From a virus, in the IMG/VR virus record IMGVR_UViG_3300010158_000357, positions 1-21,943 of that record: a stretch of 21,943 bases of DNA, one strand, 5' to 3'. Positions within the stretch are counted from its first letter, which is position 1, and each line of letters begins with the position of its first letter. A program made the position numbers and the translations under genes. Of this stretch, positions 8,543 to 14,725 are shown in pieces. The notes beneath the pieces were generated by a model. It searched no databases, was not told where the DNA came from, and saw only the letters and a program-made list of their open reading frames with translations.

Positions 8543-9313
8543 TCATTGGTGTTGATTTTTTAATTGCCAGAACGACAGGAGGTGCATAAACATCTCCCAG
8601 CCACGATTTAAATCCTCAGCCTGCCATTCTTTTACAACGACTAGATTGGGGACGCTACGAGACACAAACACGTTTGCACAACGTGCGTGCGGTATGCCTA
8701 GACCAACTCGATATGCCGAGAGTTGCATAAGGTGCTCGTCATAGGCATCGACCTTTGCGGGGTCGCTAAACTCTTTGGTCTTGATGTCAATGACCGCGTT
8801 AAAGGTTCCAGCGCAAAATAAATCGCACTTACCTCCAAAACCTGCCTCATGTGCAAATGCACGTTCGGAAATCCAGACGGCTTCTCCGAAGTGATCTGTG
8901 ATGGCTTTGACGCAGGCGCTAACACTCTCTTGGTGTTTTCCTGTTGGTCTATCTTCATAATGTCCTTGAATAGATGCATGGATATCAGTTCCAGCATCCG
9001 CCGCCGAACGACCCTGTTCTTTGGAATCGTTGATGATTCGGTCGATGTATTCCTTTTCAGGTTCGTCGGGGCGGCGTGGAAGGGTTAGCGCCGCATACAG
9101 CACCTGTTGTTGCATCCAAGCAAGCAGGGCTGGTTTAGCGGCGACATTGAGAACCGTAGTTACCGAGGGTACAAGGTTCATTGTACGGGCATCACGCAAG
9201 GTTGTAGCCCTTTGTCCGCCCTTTTTAGCCTCTACGGTATACATAGGCGCACCGTCACGGGTGTACCAGTGATTGCTTTCGCTGGCGCGAGTTGTTGAAA
9301 CAGTTAAAGTCAT
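8543..9313 (-). CDS. PD-(D/E)XK superfamily exonuclease (Cas4/RecB-like)
   Basis: 256 residues from the ATG at 9313. I prefer it to the GTG 6 bp upstream because AAAAAGGAG lies at ideal distance. The protein carries the motif series of RecB/Cas4-type nucleases: a conserved His in DAGTDIHASIQ (H112), an acidic residue before the core (E150), D164 in FGGKCDLF, the DIKTK signature (D176, K178), and QLSAY (Q197, Y201). These would bind metal and cut DNA ends. Sitting beside an SSB-like gene, it probably resects phage DNA for recombination-dependent replication. The stop overlaps the ribosome-binding site of the next leftward gene. Confidence 0.85.
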   Translation of the reverse strand: MTLTVSTTRASESNHWYTRDGAPMYTVEAKKGGQRATTLRDARTMNLVPSVTTVLNVAAKPALLAWMQQQVLYAALTLPRRPDEPEKEYIDRIINDSKEQGRSAADAGTDIHASIQGHYEDRPTGKHQESVSACVKAITDHFGEAVWISERAFAHEAGFGGKCDLFCAGTFNAVIDIKTKEFSDPAKVDAYDEHLMQLSAYRVGLGIPHARCANVFVSRSVPNLVVVKEWQAEDLNRGWEMFMHLLSFWQLKNQHQ

Positions 9314-9331
9314 TGCCACTCTCCTTTTTAA

Positions 9332-9988
9332 TTAAAACGGGATGTCATCATCCATCTCTTCAAACCCTTTTTTGGGGGCAGTGACAGGGTTGAAGGATTG
9401 TGAGTTACTAAAACGCTCTTTCCATTCGGGCGTTGCTTGTAACTTCTCTTTCATCTTGTTGCTGAAAGTCTCAAACAATTCCATGTTTGGGTCTTCCATG
9501 TCAAAAATTGTTAGTTCGTTATGAGGGTCAGGCAAACCAGCCTTTTTCATTTGTGATGACACTGGGTTAATGCTAGAGATGTTGGTGTACTCGTTGCCAT
9601 CGTTGCCAACTTCTTTGACTACAGACAACAAAGCCCAAGCGCCCAATACATTCTTGAGTTCAAACCCATTGAGTTCTTCTTGGGTAAATGCCCGTGAGCG
9701 CCAGTTCTCAAGTTCTTGACGCAAGATGGCGTTTTCGCCAAGGCTGGCTGTAAAGGTCTTGCTGATGGACAAGGGTTCGCCTTTGTCGGTGGTCAGCGCG
9801 TGACCACTAGCATCCTCGCTATGAACTTCAAACTGCAACATAACCTTGGGTTGTTGCTTGGTAGCGCCCTTCCAAGTGGTGATTTGAGTACCCATGTCGA
9901 TGACGCGGTAGCAACGCGCGAGGTGCATCCCCGGCGGTACTTGTTTAAAAGTGGATACCCCACCTGATGCTTTCACTGTTAATCCCAT
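9332..9988 (-). CDS. Single-stranded DNA-binding protein-like, with DDDIPF C-terminal tip
   Basis: 218 residues from the ATG at 9988, which is preceded by CAGGAGCGAATC. An upstream in-frame ATG at 10048 would add 20 residues but has no good ribosome-binding site and runs deep into the previous gene. The N-terminal 125 residues are beta-rich (PPGMHLARCYRVIDMGTQ and KVMLQFEVH), consistent with an OB-like fold. The C-terminus is flexible and ends in EEMDDDIPF, the acidic tip by which bacterial SSBs recruit partner proteins. It is longer than host SSB (about 175 residues) and belongs to a phage-specific family. It likely coats ssDNA and works with the adjacent exonuclease. Confidence 0.75.
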   Translation of the reverse strand: MGLTVKASGGVSTFKQVPPGMHLARCYRVIDMGTQITTWKGATKQQPKVMLQFEVHSEDASGHALTTDKGEPLSISKTFTASLGENAILRQELENWRSRAFTQEELNGFELKNVLGAWALLSVVKEVGNDGNEYTNISSINPVSSQMKKAGLPDPHNELTIFDMEDPNMELFETFSNKMKEKLQATPEWKERFSNSQSFNPVTAPKKGFEEMDDDIPF

Positions 9989-10170
9989 GATTCGCTCCTG
10001 ATTGATAAAGTTTCTAAAGTCACAATTGGACGTTTTGGCACACCGCATTCACTGCGAATGATGCTCCAGTCGTCCCCACTAGCAACGCCCGCCTCAGCCC
10101 TTTCCAGAGCCTCCTCAAGCATTTGCATTCTTTCCAACATTAGTTGGTGCATTTCTTCTTCACTGTTCAT
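9979..10170 (-). CDS. Small helical protein, first gene of the leftward operon
   Basis: 63 residues. The N-terminal half is a strongly charged amphipathic helix (HQLMLERMQMLEEALERAEAG). The C-terminal half contains DDWSIIRSECGVPKR, a motif I have seen in unnamed small proteins of related phages. It overlaps the SSB-like gene by 10 bp and contains that gene's ribosome-binding site. Its own Shine-Dalgarno is weak. It is the first gene after the divergent control region. Function unknown. Confidence 0.65.
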   Translation of the reverse strand: MNSEEEMHQLMLERMQMLEEALERAEAGVASGDDWSIIRSECGVPKRPIVTLETLSIRSESWD

Positions 10171-10197
10171 AGTTCACTTTTGAGTTAAACACGCCTA

Positions 10198-10228
10198 AGT
10201 GTATCATGTTTAATCTGTAGTTGCACAA
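10198..10228 (-). promoter_or_regulatory. Leftward promoter (extended -10)
   Basis: On the minus strand, TGATACACT (plus positions 10198-10206) is an extended -10 (TG-N-TACACT). A weak -35, TTGTGC, lies at 10223-10228 with a 19-bp spacer. It would drive the operon that begins at 10170. The same nine bases form the candidate terS promoter at 18760-18768. Confidence 0.5.
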
Positions 10229-10249
10229 TTATTTTTTCTGGTGTAAGAT
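10221..10249 (+). promoter_or_regulatory. Rightward promoter for the YdaS-like regulator and replication genes
   Basis: TTGCAC (10221-10226), a 17-bp spacer and TAAGAT (10244-10249), a moderate sigma-70 match. The predicted start is near 10256, followed by AAAGGAAATAAG before the ATG at 10274. Its -35 overlaps the -35 of the leftward promoter, so the two promoters probably compete and can share one operator. Confidence 0.55.
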
Positions 10250-10273
10250 GCAGTTAACCAAAAAGGAAATAAG

Positions 10274-10486
10274 ATGACGTTACAAGAATTTTTTAAAGAC
10301 AAACCAAGAGGCTCAATGATTGCTATGGCTCGTAAGTTGGGTATTAGCAAGACTTGGTTTTCATTGATTGTTACGGGGCGACAACTGCCTAGCCCCGAAC
10401 TGGCTCGTGACATCGAGTTGAGCACAGGCAGAAAAGTGAAGAGGGCGGAACTCCGACCCGACATATTTGGAAAGACAGCGAAATGA
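10274..10486 (+). CDS. YdaS/Cro-like helix-turn-helix regulator
   Basis: 70 residues. A helix-turn-helix spans about residues 15-40 (AMARKLGISKTWFSLIVTGR). The family's typical ending follows: PSPELARDIE, then RAELRPDIFG, the recognisable tail of YdaS-like Cro homologues. It should bind DNA as a dimer and repress or switch promoters. It is the first rightward gene after the divergent control region, the usual place of cro. It shares an ATGA overlap with the initiator gene. No CI-type partner is visible in the window. It is a candidate binder of the GTTTAAG-N5-CTTAAAC palindromes at 14354 and 16533, by inference only. Confidence 0.8.
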   Translation: MTLQEFFKDKPRGSMIAMARKLGISKTWFSLIVTGRQLPSPELARDIELSTGRKVKRAELRPDIFGKTAK

Positions 10487-11235
10487 TATGGTACAAATTC
10501 CACATAGGCGACTACATCTCACACACCATGCACTTAGACGATGCCGAAGACTTGGCATACCGTCGATTGTTGGATTGGTACTACATGAGCGAAAAACCAT
10601 TGCCATTAGACATTGCGTTAGTTTCTAGACGCATACGACTTGATGAGGATGTGGTGGCTCCAGTGTTAGCAGAATTTTTTGTAAAGACTAAAGACGGTTA
10701 TATCAACCCACGAGCAGATAAGGAAATATTTGCTTACAACGTGCGTGTGGAATTAAATAGAAAGTCTGCAAAATTGGGCGGTAGACCTAAAACCATTGAG
10801 GTTCCTAAAGAAGAACCATTAAGCCCCCCCAAACAGAACAGAAACAGAACAGATACAGAACAGAATATAAATACAGATGCTAACGCATCTTTGTCGGGAA
10901 CTCCGTTCCCTCCTTGTCCCCACAAAGCGTTATTAAAACTTTATCAAAAGCATTTGCCTCATCTCACTCAGCCAAGGGTATGGGAAGGCTCTAGGCAGTC
11001 CAGCATGAAGTCCAGATGGATTCAGGCAAGTAAGCCATCGGAGTATTCGCCCAAGGGGTATGACACATTGGAAGATGGGTTGACGTGGTGGGATTCTTTT
11101 TTTGGATACATTGCTAACGACACAAGTCTTGCAAAAGGTTTTGAGACTAATGGCAGGACGTGGCAACCTGATTTGGTGTGGATAGTTAACGCAACAAATT
11201 TTGCAAAAATTATTGATGGGAAATATACAAAATGA
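10483..11235 (+). CDS. DUF1376 (YdaU-type) replication initiation protein
   Basis: 250 residues. The first 85 match DUF1376: WYKFHIGDYISHTMHLDDAE, then AYRRLLDWYYMSEKPLP, a winged-helix-like domain found in phage replication initiators. A Lys/Asn/Pro-rich linker (about residues 90-140) leads to a C-terminal domain with WWDSFFGYI, WQPDLVWIV and TNFAKIIDGKY. That ending is common in such initiators. It probably binds the phage origin and recruits the host helicase. It starts at the ATGA overlap with the regulator and ends in an ATGA overlap with the next gene. A replication origin may lie within the gene, but I see no clear iterons. Confidence 0.8.
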   Translation: MIWYKFHIGDYISHTMHLDDAEDLAYRRLLDWYYMSEKPLPLDIALVSRRIRLDEDVVAPVLAEFFVKTKDGYINPRADKEIFAYNVRVELNRKSAKLGGRPKTIEVPKEEPLSPPKQNRNRTDTEQNINTDANASLSGTPFPPCPHKALLKLYQKHLPHLTQPRVWEGSRQSSMKSRWIQASKPSEYSPKGYDTLEDGLTWWDSFFGYIANDTSLAKGFETNGRTWQPDLVWIVNATNFAKIIDGKYTK

Positions 11236-11474
11236 CATTTGCCAAACCAGAAAGAAAGAATGATTTTGTGGATGTGGATGCGATGCTGTACTGCACGCAC
11301 CCCGGTTGCACCAAGCGGTGGTCAGTGATGATGGAAAGACGGCTATGCAGTTATCACGCATGGAGCGAAGACAAGCCCTCTTACCCTCCTGCCAAGCCAA
11401 TGGAAAAACTTATTGACAAGTTGACCGACAAGCCAATCCCCAAAAGTTATTACGAAAGAGATGAGGATTTTTAA
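11232..11474 (+). CDS. Small protein with zinc-finger-like CTHPGC...CSYH motif
   Basis: 80 residues. Cys and His residues at CTHPGC (about residues 21-26) and LCSYH (about 38-42) form a C-x4-C...C-x2-H pattern able to bind zinc. The C-terminal half is Lys/Pro-rich. It starts in an ATGA overlap with the DUF1376 initiator, and such small Cys proteins often follow these initiators. That suggests an accessory role in replication, but the exact function is not known. It ends as TAATG with the next frame. Confidence 0.7.
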   Translation: MTFAKPERKNDFVDVDAMLYCTHPGCTKRWSVMMERRLCSYHAWSEDKPSYPPAKPMEKLIDKLTDKPIPKSYYERDEDF

Positions 11475-11761
11475 TGGATAAACAACAAGCCCATGAACTA
11501 CTTGATGCAAGAAAACGAGGACTTGCAGTCCTACCTAGCGCGATTGATCAAGCACTATTCCTCACAGGAGACCTTAGAAGAAATGCGTTGGAGTTTGGCG
11601 CAGGAATGGATAAATCGTTACAACATACAAGTTCAACAGGTTGGCAAAGTAAAGGCAAAGACTTGGTGGCTAACACAGGTAGATTTTATGGAAGCCAAGC
11701 GTGGTTTGATATTCGTAACGGACTTAAGAAAACGAATGAACAAATTGAGAACCAAACATGA
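11474..11761 (+). CDS. Small protein, frame 1 of an overlapping pair (HELLDARKRG...ALFLTGDL)
   Basis: 95 residues starting at the ATG of a TAATG overlap with the previous gene and ending in an ATGA overlap with rusA, so its position is ideal for coupled translation. The first 36 residues (HELLDARKRG, then IDQALFLTGDL) resemble a family of small phage proteins with an LLD...G...AL..TGDL pattern, from memory. The remainder looks less protein-like (Ser/Thr/Gly-rich). The frame at 11493-11765 covers the same DNA and looks better in its second half. Both may be translated, or one may be decayed. Confidence 0.5.
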   Translation: MDKQQAHELLDARKRGLAVLPSAIDQALFLTGDLRRNALEFGAGMDKSLQHTSSTGWQSKGKDLVANTGRFYGSQAWFDIRNGLKKTNEQIENQT

Positions 11762-11765
11762 TTGA
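11493..11765 (+). CDS. Small helical protein, frame 2 of an overlapping pair (EEMRWSLAQEWINRYN)
   Basis: 90 residues with a convincing helical, charged/aromatic pattern (LARLIKHY, EEMRWSLAQEWINRYN, KAKTWWLTQVDFMEAKRG, LRKRMNKLR). This is typical of small nucleic-acid-module proteins, though I do not recognise the family. The ATG at 11493 has only a weak ribosome-binding site; an alternative ATG is at 11505. It overlaps the rusA start by 8 bp. The gene lies wholly on top of the frame at 11474-11761, sharing 269 bp. Confidence 0.6.
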   Translation: MNYLMQENEDLQSYLARLIKHYSSQETLEEMRWSLAQEWINRYNIQVQQVGKVKAKTWWLTQVDFMEAKRGLIFVTDLRKRMNKLRTKHD

Positions 11766-12105
11766 GTTAACACTACCTTGGCCTCCGTCGGTCAACACTT
11801 ACTGGCGAAACTTCGATGGTCGAATGATTATTTCTGCTAAAGGGAGAGAGTACCGAGAAACTGTTGGTGACCAGATGATTTTGCAGAAAGCAATCAAACA
11901 CTTTACAGGCCGGCTATGCGTGGAGATTGAGGCATGGCGACCAGACAAACGACGCAGGGATTTAGACAACCTGTTGAAAGCAACGCTCGATGCGCTGGCG
12001 CACGCAGGTGTGTATGAAGACGATTCGCAGATTGTTGACCTACGCATTTATTGGTCAGAAGATATTGGTGGAATGTTGAAAATTAAAATTAAGGAGATTT
12101 TATGA
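11758..12105 (+). CDS. rusA: RusA-type Holliday-junction resolvase
   Basis: 115 residues, close to the 120 of E. coli RusA. The N-terminus TLPWPPSVNTYWR is the family signature. The catalytic acidic residues are visible at D68 and D70 in KRRRDLDNLLKATLDAL and at D89 in GVYEDDSQIVDL, matching D70, D72 and D91 of the E. coli enzyme. It would cut four-way junctions made during recombination or replication of phage DNA, before packaging. It starts in an ATGA overlap and ends in TTATGA with the next gene. Confidence 0.92.
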   Translation: MIELTLPWPPSVNTYWRNFDGRMIISAKGREYRETVGDQMILQKAIKHFTGRLCVEIEAWRPDKRRRDLDNLLKATLDALAHAGVYEDDSQIVDLRIYWSEDIGGMLKIKIKEIL

Positions 12106-12389
12106 TTGCATATGCGTTTCGTTTTCTTAATGACGAAGACAAGCCTACGGGTTGGTACGGGATTGCATTTGCGCCAGACAAAAGAGAATTGTTTTGGCAA
12201 ATTGACCAACATGGAGACCCATACGGTTGTGAAATAAAAGTATTGAATCGTGGTAGTTGTTGTCTTTTAAAAAGTGAAGACGATGAATTTGTAGATGCAG
12301 AGGTAGACACAAACTTTTTGCTGAACGATAAACCTTGGATAAAGCCAACTTGGAAAAAGCCACATGAAACAAGAACCAGAATGGATTGA
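12102..12389 (+). CDS. Hypothetical small phage protein
   Basis: 95 residues. It starts at the ATG of the ATGA overlap with rusA, preceded by AAGGAGATTTT. The sequence is acidic and aromatic (WYGIAFAPDKRELFWQID, then YGCEIKVLNRGSCC), suggesting a small beta-rich fold. No motif allows a functional call. The next small gene overlaps its last 26 bp. Confidence 0.65.
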   Translation: MIAYAFRFLNDEDKPTGWYGIAFAPDKRELFWQIDQHGDPYGCEIKVLNRGSCCLLKSEDDEFVDAEVDTNFLLNDKPWIKPTWKKPHETRTRMD

Positions 12390-12540
12390 TGTATTGGCTT
12401 TGGTTGCTATGCATTCGTTGTTGCAAACAGCCCCTAAAAATACAAAAGTAGAACACATTGCTATTCACTCTTATGAGTTGGCTAAAGCAATGATGTTAGA
12501 AAAAACAGATTTAATAAATCAAGGAGTTAGTAATGATTGA
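12364..12540 (+). CDS. Small helical hypothetical (58 aa)
   Basis: ATG at 12364 to TGA at 12538. The protein is helical (WIDVLALVAMHSLLQ, then HIAIHSYELAKAMMLEK) and resembles small phage proteins with a MHxLL...SYxLAxAM pattern, from memory. It overlaps the upstream gene by 26 bp in another frame, and its own end contains the ribosome-binding site (CAAGGAGTTAGT) and start of the downstream gene. It fills what would otherwise be a 143-bp gap. Function unknown. Confidence 0.6.
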   Translation: MKQEPEWIDVLALVAMHSLLQTAPKNTKVEHIAIHSYELAKAMMLEKTDLINQGVSND

Positions 12541-13042
12541 CCAATTTGATATGTTTGAGGGCGAGGGTTCTTTTCTCGCAAAGATGCGCAATAACTGGAA
12601 CAAGTCGATTGAGGCTGACGGTGGGTTTTGTCCATGCTGTGGCAAGTGGGGCAAGGTCTATAAAACCAAACTAAGTCAGCACCTTGCGTTATGCCTGCGA
12701 TGGATGTATATCCACGGAGATGCGGTGGATGGATGGGTTGATGTGCAAAATACAGCGCCACGTTGGATGCTCAAGAGTAAGACATATCCTTTGCTTGAGC
12801 ATTGGGACTTAATTGAATCGAAGTCAACGCGCTCAGGAATTTGGCGCGTGAGTTTGAAGGGTCAAGACTTTGTACAGGGACTAACTAACTTACCAAGTGC
12901 TGTACACATCTATGACAACAAGGTGTGGGGATTTGAGGCAGAAGAAGTTTCTTTTCGAGGTTGTTTTGGCACCCACTTTGACTTCGATGAGATGATGTCA
13001 GACCAATTTAAGTGGGCTAACTTACAGGAGAAAAAGCAATGA
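12533..13042 (+). CDS. Conserved phage hypothetical with CPCCGK zinc motif
   Basis: 169 residues, with CAAGGAG 9 bp before the ATG. GGFCPCCGKWGKVYKTKLS near residue 31 is a probable zinc-knuckle half. APRWMLKS, HWDLIES and SGIWRVSLKGQDFVQG follow, then VHIYDNKVWGF. This order matches a widespread unnamed protein of proteobacterial phages and resembles a winged-helix followed by a small beta domain. A DNA-binding or regulatory role is plausible. It ends in an ATGA overlap with the membrane peptide. Confidence 0.75.
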   Translation: MIDQFDMFEGEGSFLAKMRNNWNKSIEADGGFCPCCGKWGKVYKTKLSQHLALCLRWMYIHGDAVDGWVDVQNTAPRWMLKSKTYPLLEHWDLIESKSTRSGIWRVSLKGQDFVQGLTNLPSAVHIYDNKVWGFEAEEVSFRGCFGTHFDFDEMMSDQFKWANLQEKKQ

Positions 13043-13164
13043 CGCTTGATACTTTTTGGACAGCCATTTTTGTTACGTTAGCGTTGACTGGCGTACTGAC
13101 TTGGATTGTTGGAATATTTGCTGTTTGGTTTTATTGGATGAGCAATCGTCCACCACAGGAGTAA
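13039..13164 (+). CDS. 41-residue single-pass membrane peptide
   Basis: ATG at 13039 to TAA at 13162-13164, with CAGGAGAAAAAGCA as ribosome-binding site. A strongly hydrophobic segment at residues 9-34 (FVTLALTGVLTWIVGIFAVW) makes one transmembrane helix. A short Arg/Pro tail (SNRPPQE) follows. It lies in a packed operon between soluble proteins. It could affect the host membrane or exclude other phages, but nothing in the sequence decides this. Confidence 0.65.
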   Translation: MTLDTFWTAIFVTLALTGVLTWIVGIFAVWFYWMSNRPPQE

Positions 13165-13167
13165 GAG

Positions 13168-13500
13168 ATGAACGAAGACAGAGACCCCCACAAAGCCGTT
13201 GACTACATATTGCTCAACGGTAAAAACTTTGCAAAGGCAAAAGCCGAGCGTTGTTACATTGAAGAATTTCGTAAATCTCTTAAAGCGTTGTTGATGAAAA
13301 GATCGTTGGAATCAGCAATAGGAGCGCAGGAGCGTGATGCATATGCAGACCCTGAGTATGTCAAGTTGCTTGAGGGTTTGCGAGTGGCAATTGAAACGGA
13401 AGAAAAGTTACGTTGGGATTTGATTGGTGCGCAGGCACGAGTTGAAATATGGCGCACTGAGCAGGCAAATAACAGAGCAGAAGGAAAGGCTACGCAATGA
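13168..13500 (+). CDS. Conserved coiled-coil phage protein
   Basis: 110 residues, start preceded by AGGAGTAAG. The order DPHKAVDYILLNGKNFAKAK, RCYIEEFRKSLKALLM, AQERDAYADPEYVKLLEGL and EEKLRWDLIGAQARVEIWR is that of a conserved helical protein in many proteobacterial phages, for which no function is established. It looks like two long antiparallel helices. It ends in an ATGA overlap with the next gene. Confidence 0.75.
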   Translation: MNEDRDPHKAVDYILLNGKNFAKAKAERCYIEEFRKSLKALLMKRSLESAIGAQERDAYADPEYVKLLEGLRVAIETEEKLRWDLIGAQARVEIWRTEQANNRAEGKATQ

Positions 13501-13706
13501 CGATTGATGATGACATTGTTGAACGGATATATGAACTGCCTGAGAACAAGCAATTACGCGAAGATGTAAAGAGGTTCATCATTAAAAAACAAATACTTGA
13601 TGCCGCAGATAACTGCCCCATGTGCGCCGAACATAAAAAGTCTAGACATCTTTGGCAAGAGATAGCCCTGTACTTATTTGAAAAAAAAGGAGTGAAGAAT
13701 GGTTGA
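13497..13706 (+). CDS. Small hypothetical with CPMC motif
   Basis: 69 residues, start in an ATGA overlap. It is acidic and helical, with a single CPMCAEH motif near residue 40 that could contribute to metal binding. The ATG of the next gene (13699) lies inside its 3' end. Function unknown. Confidence 0.65.
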   Translation: MTIDDDIVERIYELPENKQLREDVKRFIIKKQILDAADNCPMCAEHKKSRHLWQEIALYLFEKKGVKNG

Positions 13707-13878
13707 AGAAGACGAAGAATTTACTCGCATAGAGATGGAGTCTCGCATCAAGCAAGAGTACATCCGAAACATGAAGACACCCACCAGAGAACAACTAATG
13801 GCTGAGGTCACCGTGCTGACTGAGATGGTGCGCGTCTTGTCTGACAAGGTTACTGAGTTGGAGGGTAAGCATGACTGA
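13699..13878 (+). CDS. Small coiled-coil protein (59 aa)
   Basis: ATG at 13699, preceded by AAAGGAGTGAAGA; TGA at 13876-13878. Acidic N-terminus, then REQLMAEVTVLTEMVRVLSD with heptad spacing typical of a short coiled coil, so probably oligomeric. It overlaps both neighbours by 8 bp. Function unknown. Confidence 0.6.
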   Translation: MVEEDEEFTRIEMESRIKQEYIRNMKTPTREQLMAEVTVLTEMVRVLSDKVTELEGKHD

Positions 13879-14026
13879 AGAAGATGATGACATCCAAGAC
13901 TACGTTCGCCCTTGGGTGGGGCTGACGGATGATGAGTATCAAGATATTTTGAAAAAAGCAGACGGATGTGGATTTTTAGTTTTTTACAATTTAATAGAAG
14001 AAAAACTAAGGCATAAAAACACATGA
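13871..14026 (+). CDS. Small protein with WVGLTDDE ... IEEKLRHKN motif (51 aa)
   Basis: ATG at 13871, preceded by GGAGGGTAAGC; TGA at 14024-14026 overlapping the next start as ATGA. RPWVGLTDDEYQDI followed by FYNLIEEKLRHKN matches the short C-terminal module (WxGLTDEE...FARAIEAKLKEKN) that recurs at the ends of many variable phage proteins. Here it stands alone without the usual variable N-terminal part. Function unknown. Confidence 0.65.
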   Translation: MTEEDDDIQDYVRPWVGLTDDEYQDILKKADGCGFLVFYNLIEEKLRHKNT

Positions 14027-14325
14027 CTACAAAAGCAGAACGCAAGCATATGAACACCGTGGCTGAACTTGGGTGCGCGGTATGCAGGCGTATGGGGTAC
14101 GCGGGTACGCCTGCCGAGTTGCACCATCCAAGGCGATTGGCGGGGGGTTGGGGGCGTTCTAGCCACATGAGTGTCATACCGCTATGCCCAGAGCACCACA
14201 GAGGCTCTACGGGCGTTCACGGGCTTGGCACGAAAGGATTCCCTAAACACTGGGGCTACACCGAAGAAGACTTGCTAATTGACACTTTAGGATTACTTGA
14301 GGGCAATATTAGGGAAATCACCTAG
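14023..14325 (+). CDS. Ref-like HNH nuclease (RecA-dependent nuclease family)
   Basis: 100 residues. Metal and catalytic residues follow the Ref pattern: C18 and C21 (LGCAVCRRMG), H34 and H35 (AELHHPRR), C55, H58 and H59 (VIPLCPEHHRG). GVHGLGTKGFPKHWGYTEEDL follows. The phage P1 family member Ref cuts DNA where RecA has paired strands. This version is only the nuclease core, lacking P1 Ref's N-terminal extension. With the exonuclease, SSB-like protein and RusA it completes a recombination set. Its last codons and stop lie inside the upstream box of the first promoter cassette. Confidence 0.85.
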   Translation: MTTKAERKHMNTVAELGCAVCRRMGYAGTPAELHHPRRLAGGWGRSSHMSVIPLCPEHHRGSTGVHGLGTKGFPKHWGYTEEDLLIDTLGLLEGNIREIT

Positions 14326-14331
14326 AAAATA
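14310..14331 (+). promoter_or_regulatory. Upstream box, copy A (TAGG-N7-CCTA type)
   Basis: TAGGGAAATC followed by ACCTAGAAAATA. It contains the inverted pair TAGG...CCTA and an A-rich tail. It begins 36 bp before the -35 of promoter A. Related boxes begin at 16493 (26 bp before its -35) and 17245 (36 bp). The 10-bp difference is one helical turn. The box spans the stop codon of the Ref-like gene. Confidence 0.6.
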
Positions 14332-14345
14332 TTTGCAAATAGTTG

Positions 14346-14373
14346 TTGACATCGTTTAAGACTGGCTTAAACT
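14346..14373 (+). promoter_or_regulatory. Promoter cassette A with palindromic operator
   Basis: Consensus -35 TTGACA (14346-14351), a 16-bp spacer and -10 TAAACT (14368-14373). A perfect inverted repeat GTTTAAG-N5-CTTAAAC (14354-14372) fills the spacer and -10, so a bound repressor would block RNA polymerase. The 20 bases ending in this half-site (14341-14360) are identical at 17276-17295. It drives the gene at 14428 and probably the genes through the Mom-like one. Confidence 0.75.
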
Positions 14374-14379
14374 ACACAC

Positions 14380-14427
14380 ATCGACACAGCAATAACGCAC
14401 AGTCGATACAGTGAAGGAAACAGTGAA
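14380..14427 (+). other. Leader A: 5'-terminal hairpin and repeat-flanked RBS
   Basis: The predicted transcript start (7 bases after the -10) is the first base of a 6-bp stem ATCGAC (14380-14385) / GTCGAT (14402-14407). The loop holds ACAGCAATA and GCA. The RBS follows as AGTGAA-GGAAA-CAGTGAA before the ATG. Leaders B and C share the loop but have different, still complementary stems. Confidence 0.65.
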
Positions 14428-14712
14428 ATGAACAACGACCTAAACCTCAACAGCGTAGACACTCTCGGTTCTTTGTTGGCGCAGATTGCCGACCTTACAA
14501 AACAAGCCGAGGCTATCAAGGACGCAATCAAGGAATCAGCCAGCAAGGGTGGCGCTAAGGTAGTCGAAGGCGCTATCTTCAAAGCCACCTACAGCGACTC
14601 CAACGTCACAACTTTTGACAAGGACAAATTCATCGCTAAGTTCGGCGCGACTGAGTACGCAAACTACACCAAGACCAGCGCTCGTTTCACCGTCAAAGTT
14701 ACATCACGTTAA
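14428..14712 (+). CDS. Conserved small phage protein under cassette A promoter
   Basis: 94 residues. The N-terminal helix VDTLGSLLAQIADLTKQAEA, with coiled-coil pattern, is followed by GGAKVVEGAIFKATYSDSNV, DKDKFIAKFG and FTVKVTSR. I recognise this order from unnamed phage proteins in early regions. Codons favour C endings (aac, gac, atc, ttc) far more than in neighbouring genes, and the promoter is consensus-like, so strong expression is likely. The biochemical role is unknown. Confidence 0.75.
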   Translation: MNNDLNLNSVDTLGSLLAQIADLTKQAEAIKDAIKESASKGGAKVVEGAIFKATYSDSNVTTFDKDKFIAKFGATEYANYTKTSARFTVKVTSR

Positions 14713-14725
14713 TCAGGAGTCCAAC

